Shown piece by piece: positions 9,537 through 20,300 of a stretch of DNA of 64,000 nt. The stretch covers positions 124,001 to 188,000 of the forward strand of contig QPMI01000064.1 in the NCBI GenBank assembly GCA_004431415.1, written 5' to 3'. The notes beneath the pieces are model-generated. The model saw only the letters and a list, made by a program, of their open reading frames with translations, was not told the origin of the DNA and did no database searches. Position 1 is the first letter of the stretch, and each line of letters begins with the position of its first letter. The DNA comes from Cyanophora paradoxa. Lineage: Eukaryota; Glaucocystophyceae; Cyanophorales; Cyanophoraceae. The position numbers and the translations under genes were made by a program.

Positions 9537-11940
9537 AGACTACACAGCTGCCCGAACTCCCACACAGCCATTTTTAGCGTCCTGGCTCCCCTAAGACGAC
9601 CGCTCTCCCGTGGACGTCGCGCGAATATCGAATATTCCTCTGGATCAATTCCGATACTTAACCTCCGACAAACGCAGTCCGAGTCAGAAGGTGGGACCCG
9701 GTCCCGCCCGGTCCCGCGACAAAATCGCGCCAGGGACGCCCCAGAACGATACAGAATGACGCGCGAGGGCGAGCGCATCGCCGCAAACCCGATTTCGCGC
9801 GCCGTCGACGCTCCAGTGCGAAGAGTCGGCCGAAAATTTGATCCGGCCGATTCCGGCCGGTCCCGCGACGCGCGCAATCGATGCGTACGGGCGCGCATAG
9901 ACATAGCAGCGCCTGCGCACCCCGAAATCCGCTTTCGGAGCCGGAACAGCGCAGGAACGTACCCGACGGCAAAAATTCGATCCTAGACAGGCCCGGAGAT
10001 CTTTCGGCGCGCCCACGCCGCGGCGCATGCGCGGAACAATAGCATAAGCATTTGAGATGTAGACAGGGCATGCCGCACGCTTTACAGATGCGCCGGGCCG
10101 CGGGGACCCAGCCGACCCCAGAAATTCGATCCTTCACGGACCTGCACATCTTTCCGCGCGCCCTCGCATCCTCACGCGAGCGCATCGCTACAATATTCAG
10201 TTGAGATCTTTTTAAAGCTTTTCGCAAGCTCTGCGGGCGCGACAGGGCACGAGAACCCAGCCGACGCAAAAATTCGATCCTGAACGGGCCTGCACATCTT
10301 TCCGCGCGCCCACGCCGCGGCGCATGCTCAGAGCTATACAATATGCATTTGAGATATAGAAAAAGCCTTTCGCACGCTCTCTAAATGCGCCGGGCCGCGA
10401 GGACCCAGCCGACCCCGAAAATTCGATCCTGGACAGATCTGCGCATCTTTCCGCGCGCCCTCGCATCCTCACGCGAGCTTGAGCGCATCGCTACAATATG
10501 CATTTGAGATCGTTTTAAAGCTTTCCGCGAGCTCTGCGGGCGCGACAGCGCACGACAACCCAGCCGACGCCAAAAATTCGATCCTGGCCACGCCTGCACA
10601 TCTTTCCGCGCGCCCTCGCCTCCGCAACCCCGCACATCGATGCTATATGCATTCGAGATTCTGTTTAAGCGCTTCGCAAGCTCTGTGCATGCGCCTGGCC
10701 GCGAGAACCTCGCCCCTCCCGGGCCTCCTTCCCAACACAGACTACACAGCTGCCCGAACTCCCACACAGCCATTTTCAGCGTCCTGGCTCCCCTAAGACG
10801 ACCGCTCTCCCGTGGGCGTCGCGCGAATATCGAATATTCCTCTGGATCAATTCCGATACTTAACCTCCGACAAACGCAGTCCGAGTCAGAAGGTGGGACC
10901 CGGTCCCGCCCGGTCCCGCGACAAAATCGCGCCAGGGACGCCCCAGAACGATACAGAATGACGCGCGAGGGCGAGCGCATCGCCGCAAACCCGATTTCGC
11001 GCGCCGTCGACGCTCCAGTGCGAAGAGTCGGCCGAAAATTTGATCCGGCCGATTCCGGCCGGTCCCGCGACGCGCGCAATCGATGCGTACGGGCGCGCAT
11101 AGACATAGCAGCGCCTGCGCACCCCCGAAATCCGCTTTTCGGAGCCGGAACAGCGCAGGAACGTACCCGACGGCAAAAATTCGATCCTAGACAGGCCCGG
11201 AGATCTTTCGGCGCGCCCACGCCGCGGCGCATGCGCGGAACAATAGCATAAGCATTTGAGATGTAGACAGGGCATGCCGCACGCTTTACAGATGCGCCGG
11301 GCCGCGGGGACCCAGCCGACCCCAGAAATTCGATCCTTCACGGACCTGCACATCTTTCCGCGCGCCCTCGCATCCTCACGCGAGCGCATCGCTACAATAT
11401 TCAGTTGAGATCTTTTTAAAGCTTTTCGCAAGCTCTGCGGGCGCGACAGGGCACGAGAACCCAGCCGACGCAAAAATTCGATCCTGAACGGGCCTGCACA
11501 TCTTTCCGCGCGCCCACGCCGCGGCGCATGCTCAGAGCTATACAATATGCATTTGAGATATAGAAAAAGCCTTTCGCACGCTCTCTAAATGCGCCGGGCC
11601 GCGAGGACCCAGCCGACCCCGAAAATTCGATCCTGGACAGATCTGCGCATCTTTCCGCGCGCCCTCGCATCCTCACGCGAGCTCGAGCGCATCGCTACAA
11701 TATGCATTTGAGATCGTTTTAAAGCTTTCCGCGAGCTCTGCGGGCGCGACAGCGCACGACAACCCAGCCGACGCCAAAAATTCGATCCTGGCCACGCCTG
11801 CACATCTTTCCGCGCGCCCTCGCCTCCGCAACCCCGCACATCGATGCTATATGCATTCGAGATTCTGTTTAAGCGCTTCGCAAGCTCTGTGCATGCGCCT
11901 GGCCGCGAGAACCTCGCCCCTCCCGGGCCTCCTTCCCAAC
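9537..11940. repeat. 1.2-kb near-identical tandem duplication inside the array
   Basis: About 9537-10736 and 10739-11940 are almost identical, offset by 1,202-1,204 bp. The difference comes from small indels such as an extra C and T near 11125-11136. The pair contains four successive ~150-bp subrepeats. Confidence 0.9.
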
Positions 11941-12148
11941 AATATTATAAAAACAAACTCCTCTCAGTCTAGATCTGCTCCACCCTTTATTTCCTCAGTA
12001 CATTAATATTCCTCTAGCCGGCCAGCGCTAGCTGGACTGGCCGTCATGATCAGCCAGCCAGCTTCCAGCCAGAAAGCTGTTCGCGATCGGCCAGGCCGCT
12101 GGCCACACTGGCCAGTGCCCAGGTGTGCCCTATATATATAGGCCTACT

Positions 12149-12215
12149 GTGACAGCCGCGAGGGCGTCCGCGAGGCTTCGCCGTACTTAGTGCTCCGCAG
12201 GAGCACGGATCTTGT
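12149..12215. other. Hairpin module of the array, variant A
   Basis: GAGGCTTCGCC is followed by a perfect hairpin GTGCTCC-GCA-GGAGCAC and then GGATCTTGT. A second copy lies at 14120-14190. In the other units the same place holds TGGGACCC-GCA-GGGGCCCA, a different stem with the same GCA loop, flanked by the same GAGGCTTCGCC and CTTGT. A T-rich tract follows within about 30-50 nt. Confidence 0.7.
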
Positions 12216-12309
12216 CTCAAACCCAAAAAGAAACGTGCCAAATTCCTTTTTTAACCTTTTTTTCCACTCGAGATCCCCCCTGCTGAATAATTTCCGTGTC
12301 CCACCTCCT

Positions 12310-12336
12310 CGAGGCAGAATTATTAATTCTGCCTCG
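12310..12336. repeat. 27-nt perfect inverted repeat
   Basis: CGAGGCAGAATTA, a central T, then TAATTCTGCCTCG: 13-bp arms with a 1-nt centre. A slightly degenerate version lies at about 9489-9515 (CGAGGACGAATTATTAATTC...). Confidence 0.9.
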
Positions 12337-14119
12337 ACACGGACGCGATTGCTGCTGGTAACACAGCCACCCGAACCCCCACAGACCTCTCTAGATCCAT
12401 TTTTAGCGTCCTGGCTCCCCTAAGACGACCGCTCGCCCGTGGGCGTCGCGCGAAAATCGAATTTCCCTCTGGATCAATTCCGATACTTAACCTCCGACAA
12501 ACACAGTCCGAGTCAGAAGGTGGGACCCGGTCCCGCCCGGTCCCGCGACGAAATCGCGCCAGGGACGCCCCAGAACGATACAGAATGACGCACGATCGCG
12601 AGGGCGAGCGCATCGCCGCAAGCTCGATTTCGCGCGCCCTCGACGCTGCAGTCCGAACAGTAGGCCGAAAATTTGATCCTCCCGGTTCCGGCCTGTCCCG
12701 CGACGCGCGCAATCGATGCGTACTGGCGCGCATAGACATAGCAGGGCCTGCGCACCCCCGAAATCCGCTTTCCGGAGCCGAAACAGCGCAGGAAGGTACC
12801 CGACGGCAAAAATTCGATCCTGCACGGGCCCGGACATCTTTCCGCGCGCCCACGCCGCGGCGCATGCGCGGACCGATAAAATAAGCATTTGAGATGTAGA
12901 AGAAGCCTTCCGCAAGCTTCGCAGGTGCGCCGGGCCGCGAGAACCCAGCCCACCCCGAAAATTCGATCCTTGACGGACCTGCACATCTTTCAGCGCCCCC
13001 TCGCATCCTTGCGCATGCGCATCGCAACAATATTCATTTGAGATTTTATCAAAGCCTTCCACAGGCTTCGAAGACGCGAAAGAGCACGAGAACCCAGCCG
13101 ACGGCAAAAATTCGATCCTGCACGGGCCCGGACATCTTTCCGCGCGCCCACGCCGCGGCGCATGCGCGGACCGATAAAATAAGCATTTGAGATGTAGAAG
13201 AAGCCTTCCGCAAGCTTCGCAGGTGCGCCGGGCCGCGAGAATCCAGCCGACCCCGAAAATTCGATCCTTCACGGACCTGCACATCTTTCAGCGCCCCCTC
13301 GCATCCTTGCGCATGCGCATCGCAACAATATTCACTGAGTTCATTTGAGATTGTATCAAAGCCTTCCACAGGCTTCGAAGACGCGAAAGAGCACGAGAAC
13401 CCAGCCGACGGCAAAAATTTGATCCTGGACAGGCCCGGACAGCTTTCCGCGCGCCCACGCCGCGGCGCATGCACGGAACAATAGAATAAGCATTTGAGAT
13501 GTAGGCAAAGCCTTCCGCATGCTTTGCGTACGCGCCGGGCCGCGAGGACCCAGCCGACCCCGAAAATTCGATCCTCGACGGACCTGAACATCTTTCCGCG
13601 TGCCCTCGCATGCTCACGCGAGCGCATCGCTACAATATTCAGTTGAGATCTTTTCAAAGCTTTTCACGAGCTCTGCGGGCGCGACAGGGCACGAGAACGC
13701 AGCCGACGCAAAAATTCGATCCTGAACGGGCCTGCACAGCTTTCCGCGCGCCCTCGCCTCCGCAGCCCTGCACATTGATACTATATGCATTCGAGGTTCT
13801 GTTTAAGCGATTCGCAAGCTCTGCGCATGCGCCTGGCTGCGAGAACCTCGCCCCTCCCGGGCCTCCCCCGCAACAATATATTAATATTAAATTAATCTCC
13901 TCTCAATCTGCTCCACCAGTTTAAAGCAAGCGTTACCGGTCCAACTCCTCCCCTAATTAATTATATATTCCCTCTCCTCATTACATTGCTCTCTGGCCAG
14001 CCAGCTCTCCCTCGAGCTGGCTATAGCGGGCCAGCCCATTGCCAATTGCAAGCCGGCGAAACCCGGCGAAACCCGGCCATGCAGCTGTGCGCGCGGGGCT
14101 GCAGCTGGCCGCCTACGTA

Positions 14120-14190
14120 CTGTGACAGCCGCGAGGGCGTCCGCGAGGCTTCGCCGTACTTAGTGCTCCGCAGGAGCACGGATCTTGTAC
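14120..14190. other. Hairpin module of the array, variant A, second copy
   Basis: Same sequence as 12149-12215 from TGTGACAGCCGCGAGGG to GGATCTTGT, including the GTGCTCC-GCA-GGAGCAC hairpin. After it the two copies diverge. Confidence 0.7.
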
Positions 14191-14246
14191 GTAGTCTGTG
14201 CTGCCGCCGATGTGCTCGACTATGCCGTACGTTAGCCCTGCCAATT

Positions 14247-14292
14247 TCGGGCGAAGCCTCTTCGGGCGAAGCCTCTTCGGGCGAAGCCTCTT
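14247..14292. repeat. Three tandem copies of TCGGGCGAAGCCTCT
   Basis: A 15-bp unit repeated three times; each copy holds GGCGAAGCC, a minimal hairpin around the very stable GCGAAGC core. One to three copies occur in the array near 9365, 29540, 32255, 34050, 39065, 40534, 41964 and 43423, usually downstream of the inverted form GAGGCTTCGCCCGA. Confidence 0.8.
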
Positions 14293-15839
14293 CCATAGGT
14301 CGATGGTGAACGCCCGATTCTATTTTTTTTCCACTCGAGTCCGATTGGTCCGAGCGTCCAGATTCGCGACCTCCGCAATGAAGGCGAACGGTCTCCGACG
14401 TCAGTCAAACGTTACAGGTACTCGACTGATTTATTTTTGGGCTCGAGGCTCCCCTAAGACGACCGCTCTCCCGTGCGCGTCGTCCGAAAATCGAATTTCT
14501 CTCATGGATCAATTCCGGTATTTATACCCCGGGGCTCGATCGCGAAACCCCAAAAAGTGGGACCCGGTCCCGCGACGAAAGCGCGCCAGGGACGCCCCAG
14601 AGCGGTCAGAATGACAGCCAAGAGCGCGCGCACCGCGGCAAGCTCGATTTCGGCCGCCCTCGACGCTCCAGTCCAGAGAGTCGGCCGCAAATTTGATCCT
14701 GCCGGTCCCTCCCGGTCCCCCGACGCGCGCATTCGATGCGTACTGGCGCGCATAGACATAGCAGGGCCTGCGCACTCCAGATATCCGCTTTTCGGAGCCG
14801 GAACAGCGCAGGAAGGTGCCCGGCGGCGAAAAATCGATCCTGCACAGCCCCGGGCAACTTTCCGCGCGCCCTGGCCGCGGCGCATGCTCGGAACGATAGT
14901 ATAAGCATTTGAGATGTAGAAGAAGCCTTTCGCACGGTCTCTAAATGCGCCGGGCTGCGAGGATCCAGCCGACCCCGAAAATTCGATCCTGGACGGACCT
15001 GCACATCTTTCCGTGCGCCCTCGCGTCCTCACCCATGCCCATCGCTACAGTATTCATTTGAGAGCTTCTTAAAGTCTTTCGCAAGCTCTGTGGCAGCGAA
15101 AGAGCACGAGAACCCAGCCGACGCCAAAATTTCGATCCTGGACAGGCCTGCACATATTTCCGCGCGCCCTCGCCTCTGCAGCCCTGGACATCGATCCTGT
15201 ATGCATTCGACACTCTGTTTAAGCGATTTATAAGCTCTGCGCATGCGCCTGGCCGCGAGAACCTCGCCCGTCCCCTCGACAATCTCCTCTCAATTTCCTC
15301 AGGGCCTCGAGCTCAACTACAGCTAGCTGATTGGCAGCACAACTCCTCCCCTCATTATATATATTCTCTCTCAGCCACAGCAATGTTAATTCTTCCGGCC
15401 AGTCCCACGACTCGCGCAATCGATGCGTACTGGCGCGCACAGACATAGCAGGGCCTGCGCACCCCAGAAATCCGCTTTTCGGAGTCGGAAGAGCGCAGGA
15501 AGGTGCCCAGATCCGGAGGCGAAAATTCGATCCTGCACAACCCCAGCTGCAGGCAACTTTCCGCGCGCCCACGCCGCGGCGCATGCGCCGAACAATAGTA
15601 TAACCATTTGAGATGTAGAAGAAGCCTTCCGCACCCTTTGTAGATGCGCTCGACCGCGAGGACTCAGCAGATCCAGAAATTTGATCCGGACCATGCCCCC
15701 CCCCCCCCCCTTAAACCGAAAAAAAAGCCGAAAAATGGAGAGCCGCAAGCGCGCACAACGAACGATGGCCGCAAGCACGAACGACGAACAAGCACAGCAA
15801 GCCGCACAGCTGCTTCGACGAAGACCTAGTGCAAGCTGC

Positions 15840-17340
15840 CGCGCCCGTCCGGGAAGTCACTCGAGCCTCGCAGCCTCCCGTCCTCGGTCTTTCCGTGAGC
15901 ACGTCCACATGTTTGACACAGCTACTCATCGTCCAGCTGATGTGCCCCTCGCAGGTCCCCGGCCGGTCCCGTTAACGTTTATGTTAACGTAAGCAGGCCG
16001 CAGCGCGGCCGCGGTCGCAAGCACAGTGCGCAGCTGACTCGCAGCTGTCGTCGATCTTTCTGTGAGCTCGCCCGTGCCTTTGGTTCGCCTGCGCACCACT
16101 GAGCTGATCATCGGATGTGCGCTTCGCAGGCCGATCTTCCCATCTCTGCAGAAGCCGCTCCGCTCGTCAGTCGAAGCGGCCGGAACCTGCATCGAATCTC
16201 GTCAGTCGAACCGGCCGGAACCTGCATCGAATCTTCGTGCCCGTGAGCCTCCCGGCCCGCCCGCCACCTCCCTCCCGCCGCCCGCCGATGTCCCCATCTG
16301 TGCGCAGGCCGCCGGCTCCTCACTCGAAGCGGCCGGCGCCTCCATCGAGTCGTTTTCCCCGTGAGCCTCCCGGCCCGCCCCCGCCATCTGCGCCCTCGCC
16401 TGACTGCCGCCCTCTAAGCCTCCCGTCGTCCCTAGCCGCGCTCGTCAGTCGAAGCGGCCGGCACCTCCATCGAGTCGTTTTCCCCGTGAGCCTCCCGGCC
16501 CGCCCCCGCCACCTGCGCTCTCGGCTCACTGCACCTGCGCCCTCGGCTGACTGGCGCCTTCCAGGCCTCCCGTCGTCCCTAGCCTCGTCAGCTCGCCCGC
16601 CCGCCCTGCCCCCCCGCCCCCCGCTGATCTCCCCGCCTGTGCGCAGGCCGCCGCGCTCGTCAGTCGAAGCGGCTGGCGCCTCCATCGAGTCGTTTTCCCC
16701 GTGAGCCTCCCGGCCCACCCCCGCCACCTGCGCCCTCGGCTCACTGCATCTGCGCCCTCGGCTGACAGGCGCCCTCCAGGCCTACCGTCGTCCCTAGCCT
16801 CGTCAGCTCGCCCGCCCGCCCTGCCCTCCCGCCCCCCGCTGATCTCCCCGTCTGTGCGCAGGGCGCCGCGCTCGTCAGTCGAAGCGGCCGGCGCCTCCAT
16901 CGAGTCGTTTTCCCCGTGAGCCTCCCTGCCCGCCCCCTGCGCCCTCGCCTGACTGGCGCCCTCCAAGCCTCCCTTCGTCCCTAGCCGCGCTCGTCAGTCG
17001 AAGCGGCAGGTGCCTCCATCGAGTCGTTTTCCCCGTGAGCCTCCCGGCCCGCCCCCGCCCCCCGCGCCCTCCGCTGACTGGCGCCCTCCAAGCCTCCCGT
17101 CGTCCCTAGCCTCGTCAGCTCGCCCGCCCGCCCTGCCCTCCCGGCCCCCTCTGATTGCTGATCTCCCCGTCTGTGCGCAGGCCGCCGCGCTCGTCAGTCG
17201 AAGCGGCCGGCGCCTCCATCGAGTTGTTTTCCCCGTGAGCCTCCCGGCCCGCCACCGCCCCCCGCGCCCTCCGCTGACTGGCGCCCTCCAGGCCTCCCGT
17301 CGTCGTTACCGTGTGCCTCTCCATCCCCCACCACAGTCCG
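15840..17340 (+). repeat. Tandem exon-like modules upstream of the Helitron gene
   Basis: GC-rich repeats with landmark GTTTTCCCCGTGAGCCTCCC at about 16350, 16471, 16688, 16905, 17022 and 17224, i.e. spacings of ~117-121 and ~202-217 bp. Each module looks like a ~50-54-nt exon: a TGCGCAG or CTAG acceptor-like end, then GCCGCCGCGCTCGTCAGTCG.., about 18 codons (ALVSRSGRRLHRVVFP), then a GTGAGC donor-like start. More diverged modules lie at about 15870-16160. They may be repeated 5' exons or simply a minisatellite; no continuous frame links them to the start at 17384. Confidence 0.6.
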
Positions 17341-17383
17341 CACCCTCAGCCGACAGAAGCTGTCCAGACAGGCCGTTCCCACC

Positions 17384-20300
17384 ATGTCTAGTTCAGAATC
17401 GTCTTCAACAGAGCCACCAAAGCGAAAGAAAGCAGGCAAGTAATTTGCACGCCCGAAATTGCATAGAATTACAGTTGATCCTTTAACCAGGTTTCCATCC
17501 AAACACTGGGAAGCACCAAAGCCATTCTCAGGCACAATTTCAAGCTCCGACTCCAGTGCGCACTGTTTATCATGCATGGAGTTCAATGATGTCCCTAATT
17601 TTGCGCATGTTGCTTGCAGCCGGGTGCAGCACCTGGTAAAGACTATGATACACAATTTCCTCCTTCAGCCGCTGCACTGCGAGTGCGCGCCAGCCGTGCT
17701 CGAGCACGCGGTGAATCACCTCAACCACCAGCACACGTCACACCGCCCAGTACAGGTAAATCAACCCCGTAAAAAGCATGATTCGTGAAATTTATTTCAG
17801 TATCTACAGAATCACAAACGACAAGCCATGCCCAGCGGCAACAACAGTACGCAAAACGAGCACACGGTACTTCACCGATTCCATGAGCTCGAATATTAAT
17901 GCAGTCTATGAACCTCACAAACCGACAGAGCGAGCACACGCAACAACTGGAACATCACCTGGAACCATCGGCTCCACACTGACACAGTTGTGGAAGTGGG
18001 ACCGCTCCGTGGAGAAGCTGTGCAGCAAGATTGCTACGTGCTCCATCACAGCCGCCGTCCCCCAGCACCCAGCGACATCGAAGGAGTCCAGATCGATGGT
18101 GCACATTCCTCAACCGGTGCTCCGGTCGTCAACAGAGATGGGAACGGACGTGGACGCGGCAACTCTGGCATTCATCAGAACGTACTATGAGATCCTCCAG
18201 ACGCAGCCACGGCAAATGTTCCGCTTCTACAACCCTGAGAGCATCCACCTTTGGATCACAGACGAGACGACCCCGATGCCGCAGGCTGCCATCGGGATCA
18301 CGGTGCAAATTTCCATGCATCCAACGGAGACAGTGAAATTGACCCGTTCGCAGAGCATCGAGCAGCGCATCGCCGACCTCATGCTGCATAGGGTCGTTGT
18401 CGACATTGCGGCCATCACGGCCCACAACGTCGCCAACACTTACATCCTCGCCACGATCTCTGGCACCATGTCCCCAACGCCCGATGCCCCTCTGCGCGGA
18501 TTTGTTCAGACCCTTACACTGGCGCCCATCCACGGCGGCATGTACATCGCATCCGATGTCCTCATGTTCCTTCCCATCGACTTGACGTGGCCAGACGTGT
18601 CAGGTGTGTACTCGAAAATTCCAGGATCACGGTTTCTTTGATTGGAATTGAATTAATGATTGTGCTCACAGACCTGTCTACATTGTTTCCGGCAGCGCAC
18701 CCCACATCGGCTGCAAACCAACACATCCTCTCCAGTATCCTGCACGGCAATCCAGAAGGCAAGGCAATTGGCCGGTCAGTCGAACAGCTCTACTTGACCA
18801 GTGGCACACAACATGTGTCCATCACTCATGTTGCCAGCATGCCATCCCCCCAAGGCGGCGCTTCCATCACTGCAATCGGTCTGCAGAAGCACATAAATGG
18901 AGCCTGCGTGCCTTTCGCTGTGAACTGGCATCTGCATTTCAACGTCTTCACTGGCCACTTCTTCATCGATGACATCCAGCTCCACTTCTGGCCCATGCTT
19001 CATGGCTATTCACGAACAGACCTTTACCGATGGCCGTCACTTGCAAGCCTTCCACCGCCAGTCAAACCAGCTTCGCACGCCCAGGCTCCACACGCTGCCA
19101 TTGTCAATGCCCAGCACGTGCAAGAGAGGTGGCCGGCAATAGGTGACACCATCACCATTGGCTCGAAATCAGCAAACAGCACTCCACAGTCGAGTGCATG
19201 GTGTACCATCACAGTTGACAATGTCCGCAACCACCCTGTGACGGAGGATATGCATGACGAGTCACGCTTTGTCCCTGCAACCATTCGTGGCACTCCTGCC
19301 GGTCGTCCCCAGCACAAACTGCCCGACGACCACCGCTGGTTTGGAACAGTCCCAGTCTCCGTCGCCACGACCGCATGCAACTGTGACGATCACATGGCCC
19401 TGCGTAGAGAGCATCATCCAGCATCCAGAAAAAAACTCAAGGAGAAGCAAGCGTCGGTGACGGAGTTCCAAACTCGGGACACACGGCAAGCCGACCGGCG
19501 CCAAGTCCTACGCCAACATGCATCTCCCGAGAAGAAGGATGCCGAGGTTGACCGTGTTCGCAACCTCCGTCATCACAATCCAGATATGGCCTGGAAACGG
19601 CGCGAGGAGAAACGGCAGGCGCGCCTGGAGCGCAAGCTGCAGGACATTGAGAAGCATGCACTCGAGTGGGGCTTCCGCTACGACCACCCGAAGGAGCTCC
19701 TGCGCGACGTGGAGATCGAGATGGCTCGCGCGGCCCCCGAGAAGAAGCCCTTGTTCGAGGCTCTCCGCGACAGCGTTCTTCAGTACATACACAGTGCGCT
19801 GATTGTGTCACACGAATTCAATGCGCATTGACTCATGCATGCGCGCGGCAGCTATGTACCAGCCCATCTTCACGTGCGACTGCTGCTCGATCCGCGACTA
19901 CGTCGATGAGCTGTACACCGTCGACGCAGAGGATTCGTACACGCTTGCGGTGCATGGCATCACGCAGGAACACATCGATCGGATCGCCAAGGACCCTGAG
20001 GACGTCGGCCGCCATCCACGCCTCTGCTCTGCCTGCCACCATTTCCGTGCGAACCCCGAGCAGGGCAAGCCCATCTGTCCCCTTTCGCGCCAGGTGCCCA
20101 TTGTCAGACAAGCACATCCTGCCATCCGAGCTGATTGGCTTCTCTTTCCGCAGAACGGCGTCCACCCCACTCCTCCGTCGCAGAAGCTCGCCGACCTCGC
20201 CCGGGAGCTCACGCTACCGGAGTCCCTCGCCGTCCGCACCGTCGTGCCGTTCGTCCCGCTCTGCAGCTCGCCCGGCAGCGCCCAGGAGGCGGCGCGGGCC

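Larger units (their letters stand above)
9361..15691. repeat. Complex tandem array, left block (older, diverged units)
   Basis: Left part of the large array. Units are recognised by the landmark CTAAGACGACCGCTC at about 9590, 10794, 12419 and 14454, followed by GGATCAATTCCG, then GTGGGACCCGGTCCCGC, then several ~150-bp subrepeats each holding AAATTCGATCCTG and TTTCCGCGCGCC, and an A/T-rich end with CCTCGCCC. In the first three units the TATTTATA box of later units is replaced by ATACTTAACC. Many frames stay open on both strands because the subrepeats are near multiples of three, but they are out of register between units and I do not read them as genes. Flanks of single units hold ATTAATATT/GGCCAG-rich patches (about 11940-12130 and 13870-14060). 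The block ends at a poly-C run where the Helitron region begins. Confidence 0.85.

Noticed and set aside
9361-15691. LTR retrotransposon or solo LTR as explanation of the array unit
   Set aside because: No TG...CA ends, primer-binding site, polypurine tract or target duplications at unit borders.
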